Assembly (NCBI GenBank): GCA_024637315.1
Contig: JAGXFH010000046.1
Coordinates: 1-45,587 of the forward strand
DNA from: Brevirhabdus sp.
GTDB lineage: Bacteria > Pseudomonadota > Alphaproteobacteria > Rhodobacterales > Rhodobacteraceae
Length of the DNA: 45,587 bases
Reading direction: 5' to 3'
Shown: positions 31,436 to 40,699 of the stretch, piece after piece
Layout of the letters: each line of letters starts with the position of its first letter
How positions within the stretch are numbered: position 1 is the stretch's first letter
Made by a program: the position numbers and the translations under genes
The notes under the pieces: generated by a model
Seen by the model: the letters and a program-made list of their open reading frames with translations, nothing else
Told to the model about the DNA's origin: nothing
Databases searched by the model: none

Positions 31436-32926
31436 ATGGCCGTCATATTGCGATTCCAATCCACAGGAGCGATCCCCGGCAAGGGCGAGCCGGTGCAGAT
31501 GCAGGGGCCGAGCCTGACCATCGGGCGGGGCGACGAAAACGATCTGGCCCTGCCGGATCCGGACCGGATGCTGTCGAAACGGCATTGCGTGGTGGAAGAC
31601 CACAACGGCAATGTCGTCGTGGTCGATATCTCGACAAACGGAACTTTCCTGAATTACGGCAAGGTGGCTCTGGGCAGTACACCGACTCCGCTGAACGATG
31701 GTGACATCCTGAGCCTTGGCCCTTACGAGTTGCTGGTCGAGATCACCTCGGACAAGTCCAGGGATCCGATGGCCGATATCGCCGATCCCTTGGCAGAGGG
31801 GCCAGTTTCACACGGTGATGCCGAAGCCGCGCCCAGCACCATGGATCTGCTGGATGGCACATCCGACAAGGGCGATTTCCTCGACGAGCTTCTGGGCGGC
31901 CCCGATCTGCCCGCCGGACCCAAGGGCGTCAAGCGCGAGGAGCTTGGCGATGACGGCCTGCTGCCGCCGCTGGGAGAGTCAGATGATCTGCTGCCGCCGC
32001 TCGAAGACGACCCCGAGACCCGGCAGGGCGGATCGCAATCTGCCCATTCACCGGCATCGCAGGACCATTTCTTGGCGCCCCGCGGGGGCAGTGGCGGAAA
32101 CGTGATCCCGGATGACTGGGATCTCGAAATCGGCGGTGGCGGGCAAGCGAGCACGGATGATCCCTTTGCCAGGCCGGGGCCGGCTGCGCCTTCGACCGGC
32201 GCAGGCGGTGCGGCGTTCATCCCGGAAGACGAAGGGCTGGGCGATCCGGGATTGGATTCGGAACCGAAAACGCCCCCGGCCCGGCCGGGCGCTCGGCCAC
32301 CGGTCGCCGCGGTGCCGGAACCGGCGGCCGCTTCCCCAGGCGCGAGTGACGCGGCGGCGCGCGCCTTTCTCAAGGCGCTCGGCGTCGAAGACCTGCGGAT
32401 CGAGGATGACGCGCTGACGCCGGCGATGACCCGGATGGGCAATGTCCTGCGTGTCATGATCCACGGGCTGCGTGAGATCCTGATGACCCGCACCTCGATC
32501 AAGTCCGAATTTCGCATCGAGCAGACCCAGATCAGTTCCGGTGCCAACAATCCGCTGAAATTCTCGATAAGCCCCGAACAGGCCGTAGAGGCGCTGGTTC
32601 AGCCGCGGACCAAGGGCTATCTTGACCCGACCGAAGCCGCCGAACAGGCCCTGTCCGACATCAAGGCGCACGAGGTGGCGATGGTGACCGGGATGGAGGC
32701 GGCGTTGAAGGGCGTTCTGGCGCGTCTTGATCCTGAACTGCTTGAAGAAAAGATATCATCCGACACCAGGCTCGCCAGTCTCCTGAAATCGAAGAAGGCC
32801 CGATACTGGGAAGTTTATAAAGAAATGTTTGCGCAGATATCCGATCAGGCCGAGAATGATTTTCATGAGCTGTTCTCTCGGGAATTTGCGCGTGCTTACA
32901 AAGAGCAACTGGACAGGTTAAAATGA
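31436..32926 (+). CDS. tagH: FHA-domain T6SS regulator TagH
   Basis: A 496-aa protein. The FHA domain (residues about 5-105) has L-T-I-G-R-G, S-K-R-H-C and S-T-N-G-T-F-L-N-Y, which bind phosphothreonine. A long acidic Pro/Gly-rich linker (about 110-290) follows. The C-terminal about 190 residues (A-A-R-A-F-L-K-A-L-G-V and F-R-I-E-Q-T-Q-I, then N-P-L-K-F) are the T6SS TagH domain. In threonine-phosphorylation control the kinase PpkA phosphorylates the FHA protein to license assembly, and PppA reverses it. Both enzymes are coded nearby, so the same circuit is expected here. Confidence 0.96.
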   Translation: MAVILRFQSTGAIPGKGEPVQMQGPSLTIGRGDENDLALPDPDRMLSKRHCVVEDHNGNVVVVDISTNGTFLNYGKVALGSTPTPLNDGDILSLGPYELLVEITSDKSRDPMADIADPLAEGPVSHGDAEAAPSTMDLLDGTSDKGDFLDELLGGPDLPAGPKGVKREELGDDGLLPPLGESDDLLPPLEDDPETRQGGSQSAHSPASQDHFLAPRGGSGGNVIPDDWDLEIGGGGQASTDDPFARPGPAAPSTGAGGAAFIPEDEGLGDPGLDSEPKTPPARPGARPPVAAVPEPAAASPGASDAAARAFLKALGVEDLRIEDDALTPAMTRMGNVLRVMIHGLREILMTRTSIKSEFRIEQTQISSGANNPLKFSISPEQAVEALVQPRTKGYLDPTEAAEQALSDIKAHEVAMVTGMEAALKGVLARLDPELLEEKISSDTRLASLLKSKKARYWEVYKEMFAQISDQAENDFHELFSREFARAYKEQLDRLK

Positions 32927-32951
32927 GTTCTACGATCGAAGGGAAGCGCTG

Positions 32952-34292
32952 ATGTCGTGGGACAGCAAGGTGCTGTGGCGAGAGGGGCTGTTTCTGCAGC
33001 CGCATCACTTCCAGCAGGCGGATCGCTACACAGAAAGTCTGGTCTCGGGGCTGGCGCGGCGCATTTCGCCTTATGCCTGGGGGGTCAGCGCGCTGGAGAT
33101 CGACGAAGATGTCCTGAAGGTCGGGCAGTTCGCGCTGAAATCCTGTTCAGGCCTGACACAGGATGGAACCGTGTTCCGGGTTCCCGCGGCCGAGGATCAT
33201 CCGCCGGCGCTAGACGTGCCCGAGGGGATCAAGGATTGCGTCGTCTATCTGTCCGTGCCGCAGCGCCGTCAGGGTGCGCTGGAGGTTGACATGACGGGGG
33301 CAGAGTTGTCCGCTGCGCGGCTGCGCCCGGCAGAACTGGAAATCACCGATGTGACCAGCACCGGCAAGAAGGCGGTCACGGTCGGGGTGGGCAAGCTTCG
33401 GCTGCAATTCGCGCTTGCGGTCGACGACCTGTCAGACCGGCTGGTGATCCCGATTGCCAAGATCATAGAGGTGCGTCCGGATCAGGAGGTCATTCTCGAC
33501 AAATCCTTCATGCCATCTTGTGTCGATGTCAGCGCAGCAGCGCCGTTGAAAGGATTTCTGCGAGAGCTTGACGGATTGCTGGGCCACCGGATGACGGCGC
33601 TGGCCGGGCGGCTTTCGGAAGGCGGATCGACCAAGGGCGTGGCGGAGATCTCGGATTTCCTGCTCTTGATGTGCGTCAATCGCACGATGCCGAAGTTCCA
33701 TCACTACAACCAGATCGAAAACCTGCATCCGGTGCAGCTTTATTCCGAATGCCTGGAGTTGGCGGGCGAGCTTGCCAGCTTCATGACGAACCAGAAACAC
33801 CCACCGGAATTTCCGCCCTACAAGCACGACGATCTGACCGCGACCTTCAATCCGGTGATCAAGCTGCTCAGGCAGTATCTGTCGTCGGTGCTGGAACAGA
33901 CCGCGATCTCTATCCCGCTCGATCCGCGCAAATACGGCATCAGCGTCGGGGTGATCGCGGATCGCAAGCTGATCTCGACCGCGGGTTTCGTGCTGGCGGT
34001 GTCGGCGGATGTTCCGGCCGAAAACGTTCGGAGGCATTTCGCGGGGCAGGCCAAGATCGGCCCGGTCGAAGAGATCCGGCAGTTGGTCAACTCGGCGCTG
34101 CCGGGGATCACCTTGCGGCCCCTTCCGGTCGCGCCGAGGCAGATCCCCTATCATGCGGGCGTGGTTTATTTCGAACTGGATGCAGACAGCAAGTATTGGG
34201 GCAAGTTGACGACTTCCGGGGGAATTGCGGTACATGTGTCGGGCGAATATCCGGGACTGAAGATGGAGTTATGGGCGATCCGGCAGGGTTGA
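32952..34292 (+). CDS. tssK: T6SS baseplate-membrane connector TssK
   Basis: A 446-aa TssK. The start V-L-W-R-E-G-L-F-L-Q-P-H-H-F-Q-Q is the family hallmark, and the later H-P-x-x-L-Y (here L-H-P-V-Q-L-Y-S-E) and P-P-Y-K-H-D-D-L near 287 are also typical. TssK trimers join the TssF/TssG baseplate to the TssL/TssM membrane complex. AGGGA lies about 8 bp upstream of the ATG. Confidence 0.98.
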   Translation: MSWDSKVLWREGLFLQPHHFQQADRYTESLVSGLARRISPYAWGVSALEIDEDVLKVGQFALKSCSGLTQDGTVFRVPAAEDHPPALDVPEGIKDCVVYLSVPQRRQGALEVDMTGAELSAARLRPAELEITDVTSTGKKAVTVGVGKLRLQFALAVDDLSDRLVIPIAKIIEVRPDQEVILDKSFMPSCVDVSAAAPLKGFLRELDGLLGHRMTALAGRLSEGGSTKGVAEISDFLLLMCVNRTMPKFHHYNQIENLHPVQLYSECLELAGELASFMTNQKHPPEFPPYKHDDLTATFNPVIKLLRQYLSSVLEQTAISIPLDPRKYGISVGVIADRKLISTAGFVLAVSADVPAENVRRHFAGQAKIGPVEEIRQLVNSALPGITLRPLPVAPRQIPYHAGVVYFELDADSKYWGKLTTSGGIAVHVSGEYPGLKMELWAIRQG

Positions 34293-34328
34293 GGACAACA
34301 GAGAAAGGTTTGACAAGGGCTTTGGACG

Positions 34329-35720
34329 ATGGCTGACAACGATCCATTTGCGGAACCGGATGATTCCGAACGGACGGTAATCCGGCCGAACCCCGGTGGT
34401 CGTCGTACCCCGGCACCTGTTGCCACGCCGACTGCCGAACCCGAAGCCGAGCCCGCCGCCAAGGAAGCCGCATACGGTGTGCCGTCCGGCGTCGCTGCGC
34501 GCGACAGCGATGGCTCAACCAATGTCGAACAGGCGATGACGGGGATGAACCGTCTTAGCGCCTGCGCAGCCACGTTGTTTTCACTGGTCAGCCGAATACG
34601 AAACCGCGCCCAGCACATGGACCCCGAAAAGCTGCGCCGCTCTGTCGTGGCCGAGGTGCGCGGGTTCGAGAATCGCGCCCTTCAGGCCGGCATCGACGCG
34701 CAGGACGTCAAGGTCGCGCGCTATGCGATCTGCGCCACGCTGGATGACGTGGTTCTGAACACGCCCTGGGGTGGACAGTCGGTCTGGACCCAGCAATCCA
34801 TGGTCGGAACCTTCCACCGCGAGACAGTCGGCGGCGACCGGTTCTACGATCTTCTGGCCCGGCTTGAAACCGAGCCCGGCAAGAATATCGACCTGCTGGA
34901 ATTCCTCTACATGTGCCTGTCGCTGGGGTTTCAGGGCCGGCTGCGAGTAGAGCAGGGCGGCACCGACAAGCATATGCAGATCCGCGCCGGCCTGGCGCGG
35001 ATCATCGCGGCGCAGAGGGGTATGGTGGAACGCGATCTCTCGCCGCATTGGGAAGGTGTCGACAAACCCTTGCGGCTACTTTCCGCTTGGAAGCCCGTCT
35101 GGATCACGACGGCGTCGGTCGCGATCTTCCTGACCATCAGTTTCCTTACACTGTCCTACCTCTTGTCGGGCGCGACAGAGCGGGTTCTGGGCCAGCTCTC
35201 GGTTCTCGATACCGGCCAGGTGGCGGAACTGTTGCGCCGCGCGCCGCCACCGCCACCCCCGCCGGTGCGAAACGATACCCAGCTTGAACAGGTCAAGGGA
35301 TTCCTGAAGGACGAGATCGAGGACGGCATAGTCTCGGTCTTCCAGGACGCCAACACGATCACCATGCGGATCGTCGGCACCGGCATGTTCGCGTCCGGGT
35401 CGGATCAGTTGCAGCCCTCGTTTACAACGCCCTTGTCGCGTGTTGCCTCGGCGCTGAACGAGGAAGAGGGGCCAGTGATCATTGTTGGCCATTCCGATAA
35501 TGTACCAATCAAGTCGTCCCGGTTCCCCTCCAACATGCATCTGTCGCTGGCGCGCGCGACCTCGGTGATGAAGTCTCTGGCAGGTCTTATCGAGGATCCC
35601 GGCCGGATGTCGGCCGAAGGTCGCGCCGACAAGAACCCGATCGCGCCCAACAACACCGCCGAGGGCCGGGCGCTCAATCGGCGGATCGAGATCGTACTGG
35701 TCCGGGAGGGTGCGGAATGA
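34329..35720 (+). CDS. tssL: T6SS membrane protein TssL with OmpA-type peptidoglycan-binding domain
   Basis: A 463-aa DotU/IcmH-type protein with an added C-terminal domain. The cytoplasmic DotU part (residues about 60-235) has Y-A-I-C-A-T-L-D-D-V-V-L-N-T-P-W-G near 132 and F-L-Y-M-C-L-S-L-G-F-Q-G-R-L-R near 196. One membrane helix lies at about 257-281. After a Pro-run near 304-312 comes an OmpA/MotB domain (V-G-H-S-D-N-V-P-I, N-R-R-I-E-I-V). The OmpA domain probably anchors the complex to the cell wall. The stop overlaps the tssM start (ATGA). Confidence 0.97.
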   Translation: MADNDPFAEPDDSERTVIRPNPGGRRTPAPVATPTAEPEAEPAAKEAAYGVPSGVAARDSDGSTNVEQAMTGMNRLSACAATLFSLVSRIRNRAQHMDPEKLRRSVVAEVRGFENRALQAGIDAQDVKVARYAICATLDDVVLNTPWGGQSVWTQQSMVGTFHRETVGGDRFYDLLARLETEPGKNIDLLEFLYMCLSLGFQGRLRVEQGGTDKHMQIRAGLARIIAAQRGMVERDLSPHWEGVDKPLRLLSAWKPVWITTASVAIFLTISFLTLSYLLSGATERVLGQLSVLDTGQVAELLRRAPPPPPPPVRNDTQLEQVKGFLKDEIEDGIVSVFQDANTITMRIVGTGMFASGSDQLQPSFTTPLSRVASALNEEEGPVIIVGHSDNVPIKSSRFPSNMHLSLARATSVMKSLAGLIEDPGRMSAEGRADKNPIAPNNTAEGRALNRRIEIVLVREGAE

Positions 35721-38700
35721 TCGCGCGTTTCCTTCGCAAACTGAGATCGGGTATCGCGGTCGCCATCTTCCTGGCGCTGGGACTGAGCCTTGTCATGTGG
35801 TTTTTCGGCCCGTTCATGGGGTTCGGGGATTTCCGCCCGCTCGACGGCGCGCTGGCCCGGATCCTTGCGATTGTCGTGATATGGTTGCTGGCCCTGACCG
35901 TCGTTCTGATCATCCTGATCCGTCGCAGTAAGCGCGACACGGACATGGCCGATGACATCGTCGAGACCGCCGCGCTGGAGGTCGATCCGGGCGACGAGGT
36001 GGTCAAGGCCGAACTGGGCGACATGCGCGACAAGCTGAAAAGCGCGATGGTGAAGTTGCGCAAGTCGAAGATGGGGCGCCGGCATCTTTACGAATTGCCG
36101 TGGTATGTGATGATCGGTCCGCCGGGGGCGGGCAAGACAACCGCAATTGTCAATTCCGGGCTGCAGTTCCCGCTTGCCGACGAAATGGGCAAGGCCGCGA
36201 TCGGCGGGGTCGGCGGCACCCGCAATTGCGACTGGTGGTTCACCAACAACGCGGTGCTGATCGACACGGCCGGTCGCTACACCACTCAGGAAAGCGACGC
36301 CGAGGCGGATAATGCCGCGTGGCTTGGCTTTCTGGCACTGCTCAAGAAGCATCGAAAGCGCCAGCCGATCAATGGCGCGATCATCGCGATTTCGCTATCG
36401 GATCTTTCTAATCAGGACGAGCTGACGCAGAAAAGCCATGCCGCCGCGATCAGGCGACGCCTGCACGAACTGCGCGAAAGGCTCGGCGTCCGGTTTCCGG
36501 TCTATGTGCTGTTCACCAAGGCCGACCTGATCGCCGGATTCACCGAATTCTACGACAATCTCGGCAAGGAGGACCGCGAGCAGGTCTGGGGGTTCACCTT
36601 TCCCCTGCCCAAGGCAACCAAGTCGGAGCTTTCGCCGATCGCCGGGTTTGACGAGGAATTCTCGTTGCTTCTGGGTCAGGTCAACGCGCAGTCGCTGGAC
36701 CGGCTGCAGACCGAGACCGACCACCAGCGGCGGTCGCTGATCGCCAGCTTCCCGATGCAGCTTGCCGCAGTCAGACAGGTCGCGCGCGACTTCCTGAACG
36801 AGGTGTTTCAGGACAACCGTTACGAGCATCGTCACCTGCTGCGTGGTGTCTATTTCACCTCCGGCACCCAGGAAGGTACGCCGATCGACCGGCTGATGAT
36901 GGGCATGGCGCGGACCTTCGGGATCGGCCGGCAGGCGATCGGCACCGGACGCGGCCTGGGCCGGTCGTATTTCCTGACCCGGCTTTTCGAGAATGTGATC
37001 TTCGGAGAGGCGGGGCTGGTCAGCGCCGATGACAAGGTCGAGCGCCGCTATCGCTGGACCAAGCGCGTCGCCATCGCGGCCGCGATCCTGGTGGCGGTCG
37101 GCGTCTCCGTGCTGTGGGTGCGCAGCTACATGGGCAACAAGGATCTGCTGGCGCAGGCGGCGGAAAGGGTGGGCGAATACCGCGCGGCCTCGGCTTTGAT
37201 CCCTGGCAGCCCGGTCGGTGACAGCGATCTGCCCTCGGTGGTGCCGGCCCTGAATATCCTGCGTTCGATGCCCGGCAATCCGGCGCTTGGCGATCTGGAC
37301 CATGACCCGGCGCTGTCCTACGGGCTTTATCAGGGAGATGTGATCGGCACACAGGCGCAGCAGGCCTATCGCGCCGCGCTGAACCAGCACTATCTGCCGC
37401 GCCTGCTGTTGCGTCTGGAAGAGCAGATGCAGGCCAACATGAACAATGCCGATCTGCTCTACGAGGCGCTGAAGATCTATCTGATGCTTGGGTTGCAGGG
37501 ACCGATGAGCAAGGACATCGTCAAGGAATGGATGAATCTCGACTGGAGCATCGCGTTCCCCGGATCCGATCGCGACGAGTTGCGCGCCGATCTGGCGGCG
37601 CATCTGGACGCGATGCTGTCGCAGCCGATGGAAAAGATCGCCCTGAATGGCCCGCTTGTCGAACAGATCCAAGGCCTGTTGTCGGAAATGCCACTGGCGC
37701 AACGGGTCTATAACGGCATCATCAATTCTCCCGCGGCCGCCGCCTTGCCGGATTGGCGGATCACCGATGTCGGCGGGCCTGCCGTCAGCCGGGTCTTGGT
37801 GCGGTCGTCGGGCAAGCCGCTTACTGACGGGATCGAGGGCATCTTCACCCATGAGGGTTTCAACACCGTCTTTCTGAGTGAGGCGCTGGGTGTTGCCAAG
37901 CGCGTCCAGAGCGAAAGCTGGGTTCTGGGGCCGCGCGGCGAATACGAACAGAGCGAACAGGCGCTGCTCAACATAAGCCGTGACGTACTGGACCTCTATT
38001 ACAATGATTTCATCGCGAAATACGATCAGATGCTGGGTGACATCGACATCATCCCGATGGAAAGCCTGAGCCACGCCGTCGAAGTCACCAATGTCCTGTC
38101 GGGGCCGACATCGCCGCTGGTCAATATCCTGAATGCGGTATCGCAGGAAACCAAGCTGACCGAAGACCGCTCGGCGATCCCGGTAGAAGGATTGGCCGAG
38201 GGCGCGGGAACCATTGCCGAACTCGAACTGCAATCGTCGCTGTCATCGCGTTCGCAACTGTTCCTTGACGCGCTGCGATCCTCGGCAACTGCGAACGCCT
38301 CCCAGGAAGTGCCGAAGGCGCCGGGTGAATATGTCGAGGAACGCTTTGCCTGGCTACATAACCTGATGCGCCGCGAAGAGGGTCAGCCGTCGCAACTCGA
38401 CCAGTTGATGGGAACCCTGACAGCCGTTTACCAGGAACTGAACAAGCTGTCGTTTTCCGGCGGGCTGGGGGCCAGCGATGGAGAGCCGAGCGCGATCCTG
38501 CGCTTTCAGGAAGCCGCCCAACGGATCGACGGGCCGATGCCGCGTTGGGCGGCGCAGATCACCAGCGGATCCTCGGGCATAACGGCGGATGGCACCCGGG
38601 CGTCGATCAATGCGCGCTGGCAAAGCCAGGTGCTGCCGTTCTGCGAGCAGGCGCTGGCCAATCGCTATCCATTCGACAAGACCTCAAAGGCGGATGTGGC

Positions 38701-39301
38701 GATTCAGGACTTCACCAAGCTCTTCGCGCCCGGTGGGTTGATTGACACCTTCTTCAACGAAACGCTGTTGAAACATGTCGATACAAGGGCCCGGCCCTGG
38801 GCTTGGAAGCGGATCAACGACACCGACCTTGGCATTTCCACCGCGGTGCTCGCGCAGTTGCAGAACGCCGCCGAGATCCGCGATGCGTTCTTCAACGGCA
38901 ATCCGGTGCCCAGTGTCAGCTTTCAGCTGACGCCGGAAGCGCTGGATCCGAAGGCGCAGCAGGTCACGCTGGAGATTGACGGACAGCCGGTGCAGTTCAA
39001 GCACAGCGACGGTGCGCCACAGCCGGTCGCCATCAAGTGGCCGGGCTCTGTTGGCGCGGCGCGGGTGGTGTTCCAGCCGCCTGTCGACAATATCGGCAAT
39101 GCCCTGACGCGGGACGGCCCCTGGGGCTGGTTCAGGCTGCTCAACGCGGCCGAGATCCGGCGTACCAACGTGTCCGACCGCAGCCGCGTGATCTTCAACG
39201 TCGGCGGCCGCATCGCGATCTTCCAGTTGCAGTCGGGTTCTGTCCTCAACCCGTTCAACCTGCCGGCCTTGTCGAAATTCAGCTGCCCGACGTCCTTCTG
39301 A
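35717..39301 (+). CDS. tssM: T6SS membrane-complex protein TssM (IcmF)
   Basis: A 1194-aa TssM. Two N-terminal membrane helices lie at about 17-37 and 47-70, and a third at about 451-470. The cytoplasmic domain between them has Walker A G-P-P-G-A-G-K-T-T near 133-141 and the D-T-A-G-R-Y-T stretch of Walker B type, so it should bind nucleotide. The long periplasmic part ends in the IcmF-type F-N-L-P-x-L. It spans the inner membrane and reaches toward the outer membrane. No TssJ partner is coded in the window. Both ends overlap their neighbours by 4 bp. Confidence 0.97.
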   Translation: MIARFLRKLRSGIAVAIFLALGLSLVMWFFGPFMGFGDFRPLDGALARILAIVVIWLLALTVVLIILIRRSKRDTDMADDIVETAALEVDPGDEVVKAELGDMRDKLKSAMVKLRKSKMGRRHLYELPWYVMIGPPGAGKTTAIVNSGLQFPLADEMGKAAIGGVGGTRNCDWWFTNNAVLIDTAGRYTTQESDAEADNAAWLGFLALLKKHRKRQPINGAIIAISLSDLSNQDELTQKSHAAAIRRRLHELRERLGVRFPVYVLFTKADLIAGFTEFYDNLGKEDREQVWGFTFPLPKATKSELSPIAGFDEEFSLLLGQVNAQSLDRLQTETDHQRRSLIASFPMQLAAVRQVARDFLNEVFQDNRYEHRHLLRGVYFTSGTQEGTPIDRLMMGMARTFGIGRQAIGTGRGLGRSYFLTRLFENVIFGEAGLVSADDKVERRYRWTKRVAIAAAILVAVGVSVLWVRSYMGNKDLLAQAAERVGEYRAASALIPGSPVGDSDLPSVVPALNILRSMPGNPALGDLDHDPALSYGLYQGDVIGTQAQQAYRAALNQHYLPRLLLRLEEQMQANMNNADLLYEALKIYLMLGLQGPMSKDIVKEWMNLDWSIAFPGSDRDELRADLAAHLDAMLSQPMEKIALNGPLVEQIQGLLSEMPLAQRVYNGIINSPAAAALPDWRITDVGGPAVSRVLVRSSGKPLTDGIEGIFTHEGFNTVFLSEALGVAKRVQSESWVLGPRGEYEQSEQALLNISRDVLDLYYNDFIAKYDQMLGDIDIIPMESLSHAVEVTNVLSGPTSPLVNILNAVSQETKLTEDRSAIPVEGLAEGAGTIAELELQSSLSSRSQLFLDALRSSATANASQEVPKAPGEYVEERFAWLHNLMRREEGQPSQLDQLMGTLTAVYQELNKLSFSGGLGASDGEPSAILRFQEAAQRIDGPMPRWAAQITSGSSGITADGTRASINARWQSQVLPFCEQALANRYPFDKTSKADVAIQDFTKLFAPGGLIDTFFNETLLKHVDTRARPWAWKRINDTDLGISTAVLAQLQNAAEIRDAFFNGNPVPSVSFQLTPEALDPKAQQVTLEIDGQPVQFKHSDGAPQPVAIKWPGSVGAARVVFQPPVDNIGNALTRDGPWGWFRLLNAAEIRRTNVSDRSRVIFNVGGRIAIFQLQSGSVLNPFNLPALSKFSCPTSF

Positions 39302-39978
39302 TGTCGGCGGCGTTCGGAGCATTCGGCAAGATACCGTCTCTGGGAGATTTCTTTCGGTTTGATCTGCCGCGCGGTTTCGTCGAGCCATGGGATGCGTGGT
39401 TGCAGGCGGCCCTTGTCACGGCTCGTGAAAGCCAGAGAGAGGCCTGGAACGCGCGCTACATGTCCGCGCCGATCTGGCGGTTCTCGTTACCCGCAGGGCA
39501 GGCCGGTCCGAATGGAGTATCGGGGGTGCTGATGGCCTCGGTCGACCGGGTCGGGCGACAGTTTCCGCTGACGCTTGCGGCGTCCCATGATGCCGAGGAT
39601 ATCGTTGCAACGCATTTCGGCAATGCACCCGCCTTCGAAGCGCTCGAGATGATCGCTTTGCAGTCTCTGGATGACAGCATGAGCCGGGATCGCCTGCGGG
39701 ACCGTCTGCAGGATGTGGCCCTGACCCCGGCCAGCACCTTGATGACCTGCGGCCATCCGGGCGGCATCTCCTGGCGATCGTCCGGGCCGATTGTCCCGTC
39801 GCTCGCGGCACAGAAGATCGCCGAGCAATCGCACACCTGCGGCGTCTGGAGCGCGTCACTCGACGCTGACCATCGTCTGATGCTGTGTGATGGATTGCCG
39901 AATGTGGATCAGATCGGCGGCCTATTCGACCTGGACGCTGCAATCTGGCGGCCGCGGACCGCCGAGGTGGCGCAGTGA
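39301..39978 (+). CDS. tagF: T6SS post-translational regulator TagF
   Basis: A 225-aa TagF. The frame is open earlier, but ATG 39301 overlaps the tssM stop and starts the conserved region F-G-A-F-G-K-I-P-S-L-G-D-F-F-R. W-D-x-W-L-Q near 33 and S-A-P-I-W-R-F near 57 are also typical, as is R-V-G-R-Q-F-P-L-T. TagF represses T6SS assembly post-translationally where studied; in other alphaproteobacteria TagF and the phosphatase are fused, here they are separate but coupled (4-bp overlap). Confidence 0.95.
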   Translation: MSAAFGAFGKIPSLGDFFRFDLPRGFVEPWDAWLQAALVTARESQREAWNARYMSAPIWRFSLPAGQAGPNGVSGVLMASVDRVGRQFPLTLAASHDAEDIVATHFGNAPAFEALEMIALQSLDDSMSRDRLRDRLQDVALTPASTLMTCGHPGGISWRSSGPIVPSLAAQKIAEQSHTCGVWSASLDADHRLMLCDGLPNVDQIGGLFDLDAAIWRPRTAEVAQ

Positions 39979-40697
39979 GCGGCCTGCAGCAGTTTCGGTA
40001 TTCGGCGACCACCCATGTCGGCAAGGTCCGTAAGGTCAACGAAGACAGCATTCTGTCGATGCCGGATCATGCCGTCTGGGTGGTATCGGACGGGATGGGT
40101 GGGCACGAGGCGGGCGATTATGCCTCTCGCGCGGTGGTCGATGCGATCGCCATGATCGAACCTGATCTTGAACCGCGCGAGATGATCAGAGCGCTTCGGG
40201 CCGCCATCCTGCGCGCCCACGAAGTGATCGCCGACGAAGCCGCAGAGCGCGGCGGCGGGACGATCGGCGCAACCGTTGTCACGCTCGTCCTGACAAATGG
40301 GCATTTCGCTTCATTCTGGGCGGGAGACAGCCGGCTTTACCGGTTGCGCGACAGCCAGATCGAGATGCTGACAACGGATCACTCTGTCGTTGCCGAACTG
40401 GTCGTCGCCGGTCAGATGACCTGGGATGAGGCCGAGATGCACCCGCAATCGAACGCCATCACGCGGGCGGTCGGAGTGGGGCAGGATCTGGAACTTGAAA
40501 AGATCCGGGGCGATACGATGCCCGGAGACCGCTTCCTGCTTTGCTCTGACGGGCTGACCAAATATGCCACGTTCGAAGTTCTCAGAAGGGCATTGGTCGG
40601 GGTTGGGATCGAGACGGTCGTGGACAAGCTCTTGCAGATCGCGCTGGATGGCGGAGGTGGCGACAACATCTCGATCATCGTGGTCGACGTGATCTGA
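39975..40697 (+). CDS. pppA: PP2C-type Ser/Thr phosphatase PppA
   Basis: A 240-aa PP2C-family phosphatase beginning at GTG 39975, overlapping the tagF stop. All metal-binding motifs are present: R-K-V-N-E-D-S near 21, S-D-G-M-G-G-H near 39-45, W-A-G-D-S-R-L-Y near 116, S-D-G-L-T near 182, and G-G-D-N-I-S near 227. It is cytoplasmic and should dephosphorylate TagH, opposing the kinase. It is the last gene of the plus-strand operon and stops 2 bp from the end of the converging kinase gene. Confidence 0.96.
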   Translation: MSGLQQFRYSATTHVGKVRKVNEDSILSMPDHAVWVVSDGMGGHEAGDYASRAVVDAIAMIEPDLEPREMIRALRAAILRAHEVIADEAAERGGGTIGATVVTLVLTNGHFASFWAGDSRLYRLRDSQIEMLTTDHSVVAELVVAGQMTWDEAEMHPQSNAITRAVGVGQDLELEKIRGDTMPGDRFLLCSDGLTKYATFEVLRRALVGVGIETVVDKLLQIALDGGGGDNISIIVVDVI

Positions 40698-40699
40698 TG

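Noticed and set aside
36395-38233. Long minus-strand open frame (612 codons) opposite tssM
   Set aside because: Shadow of tssM in high-GC DNA; Arg/Gln/His-rich composition with no domain.
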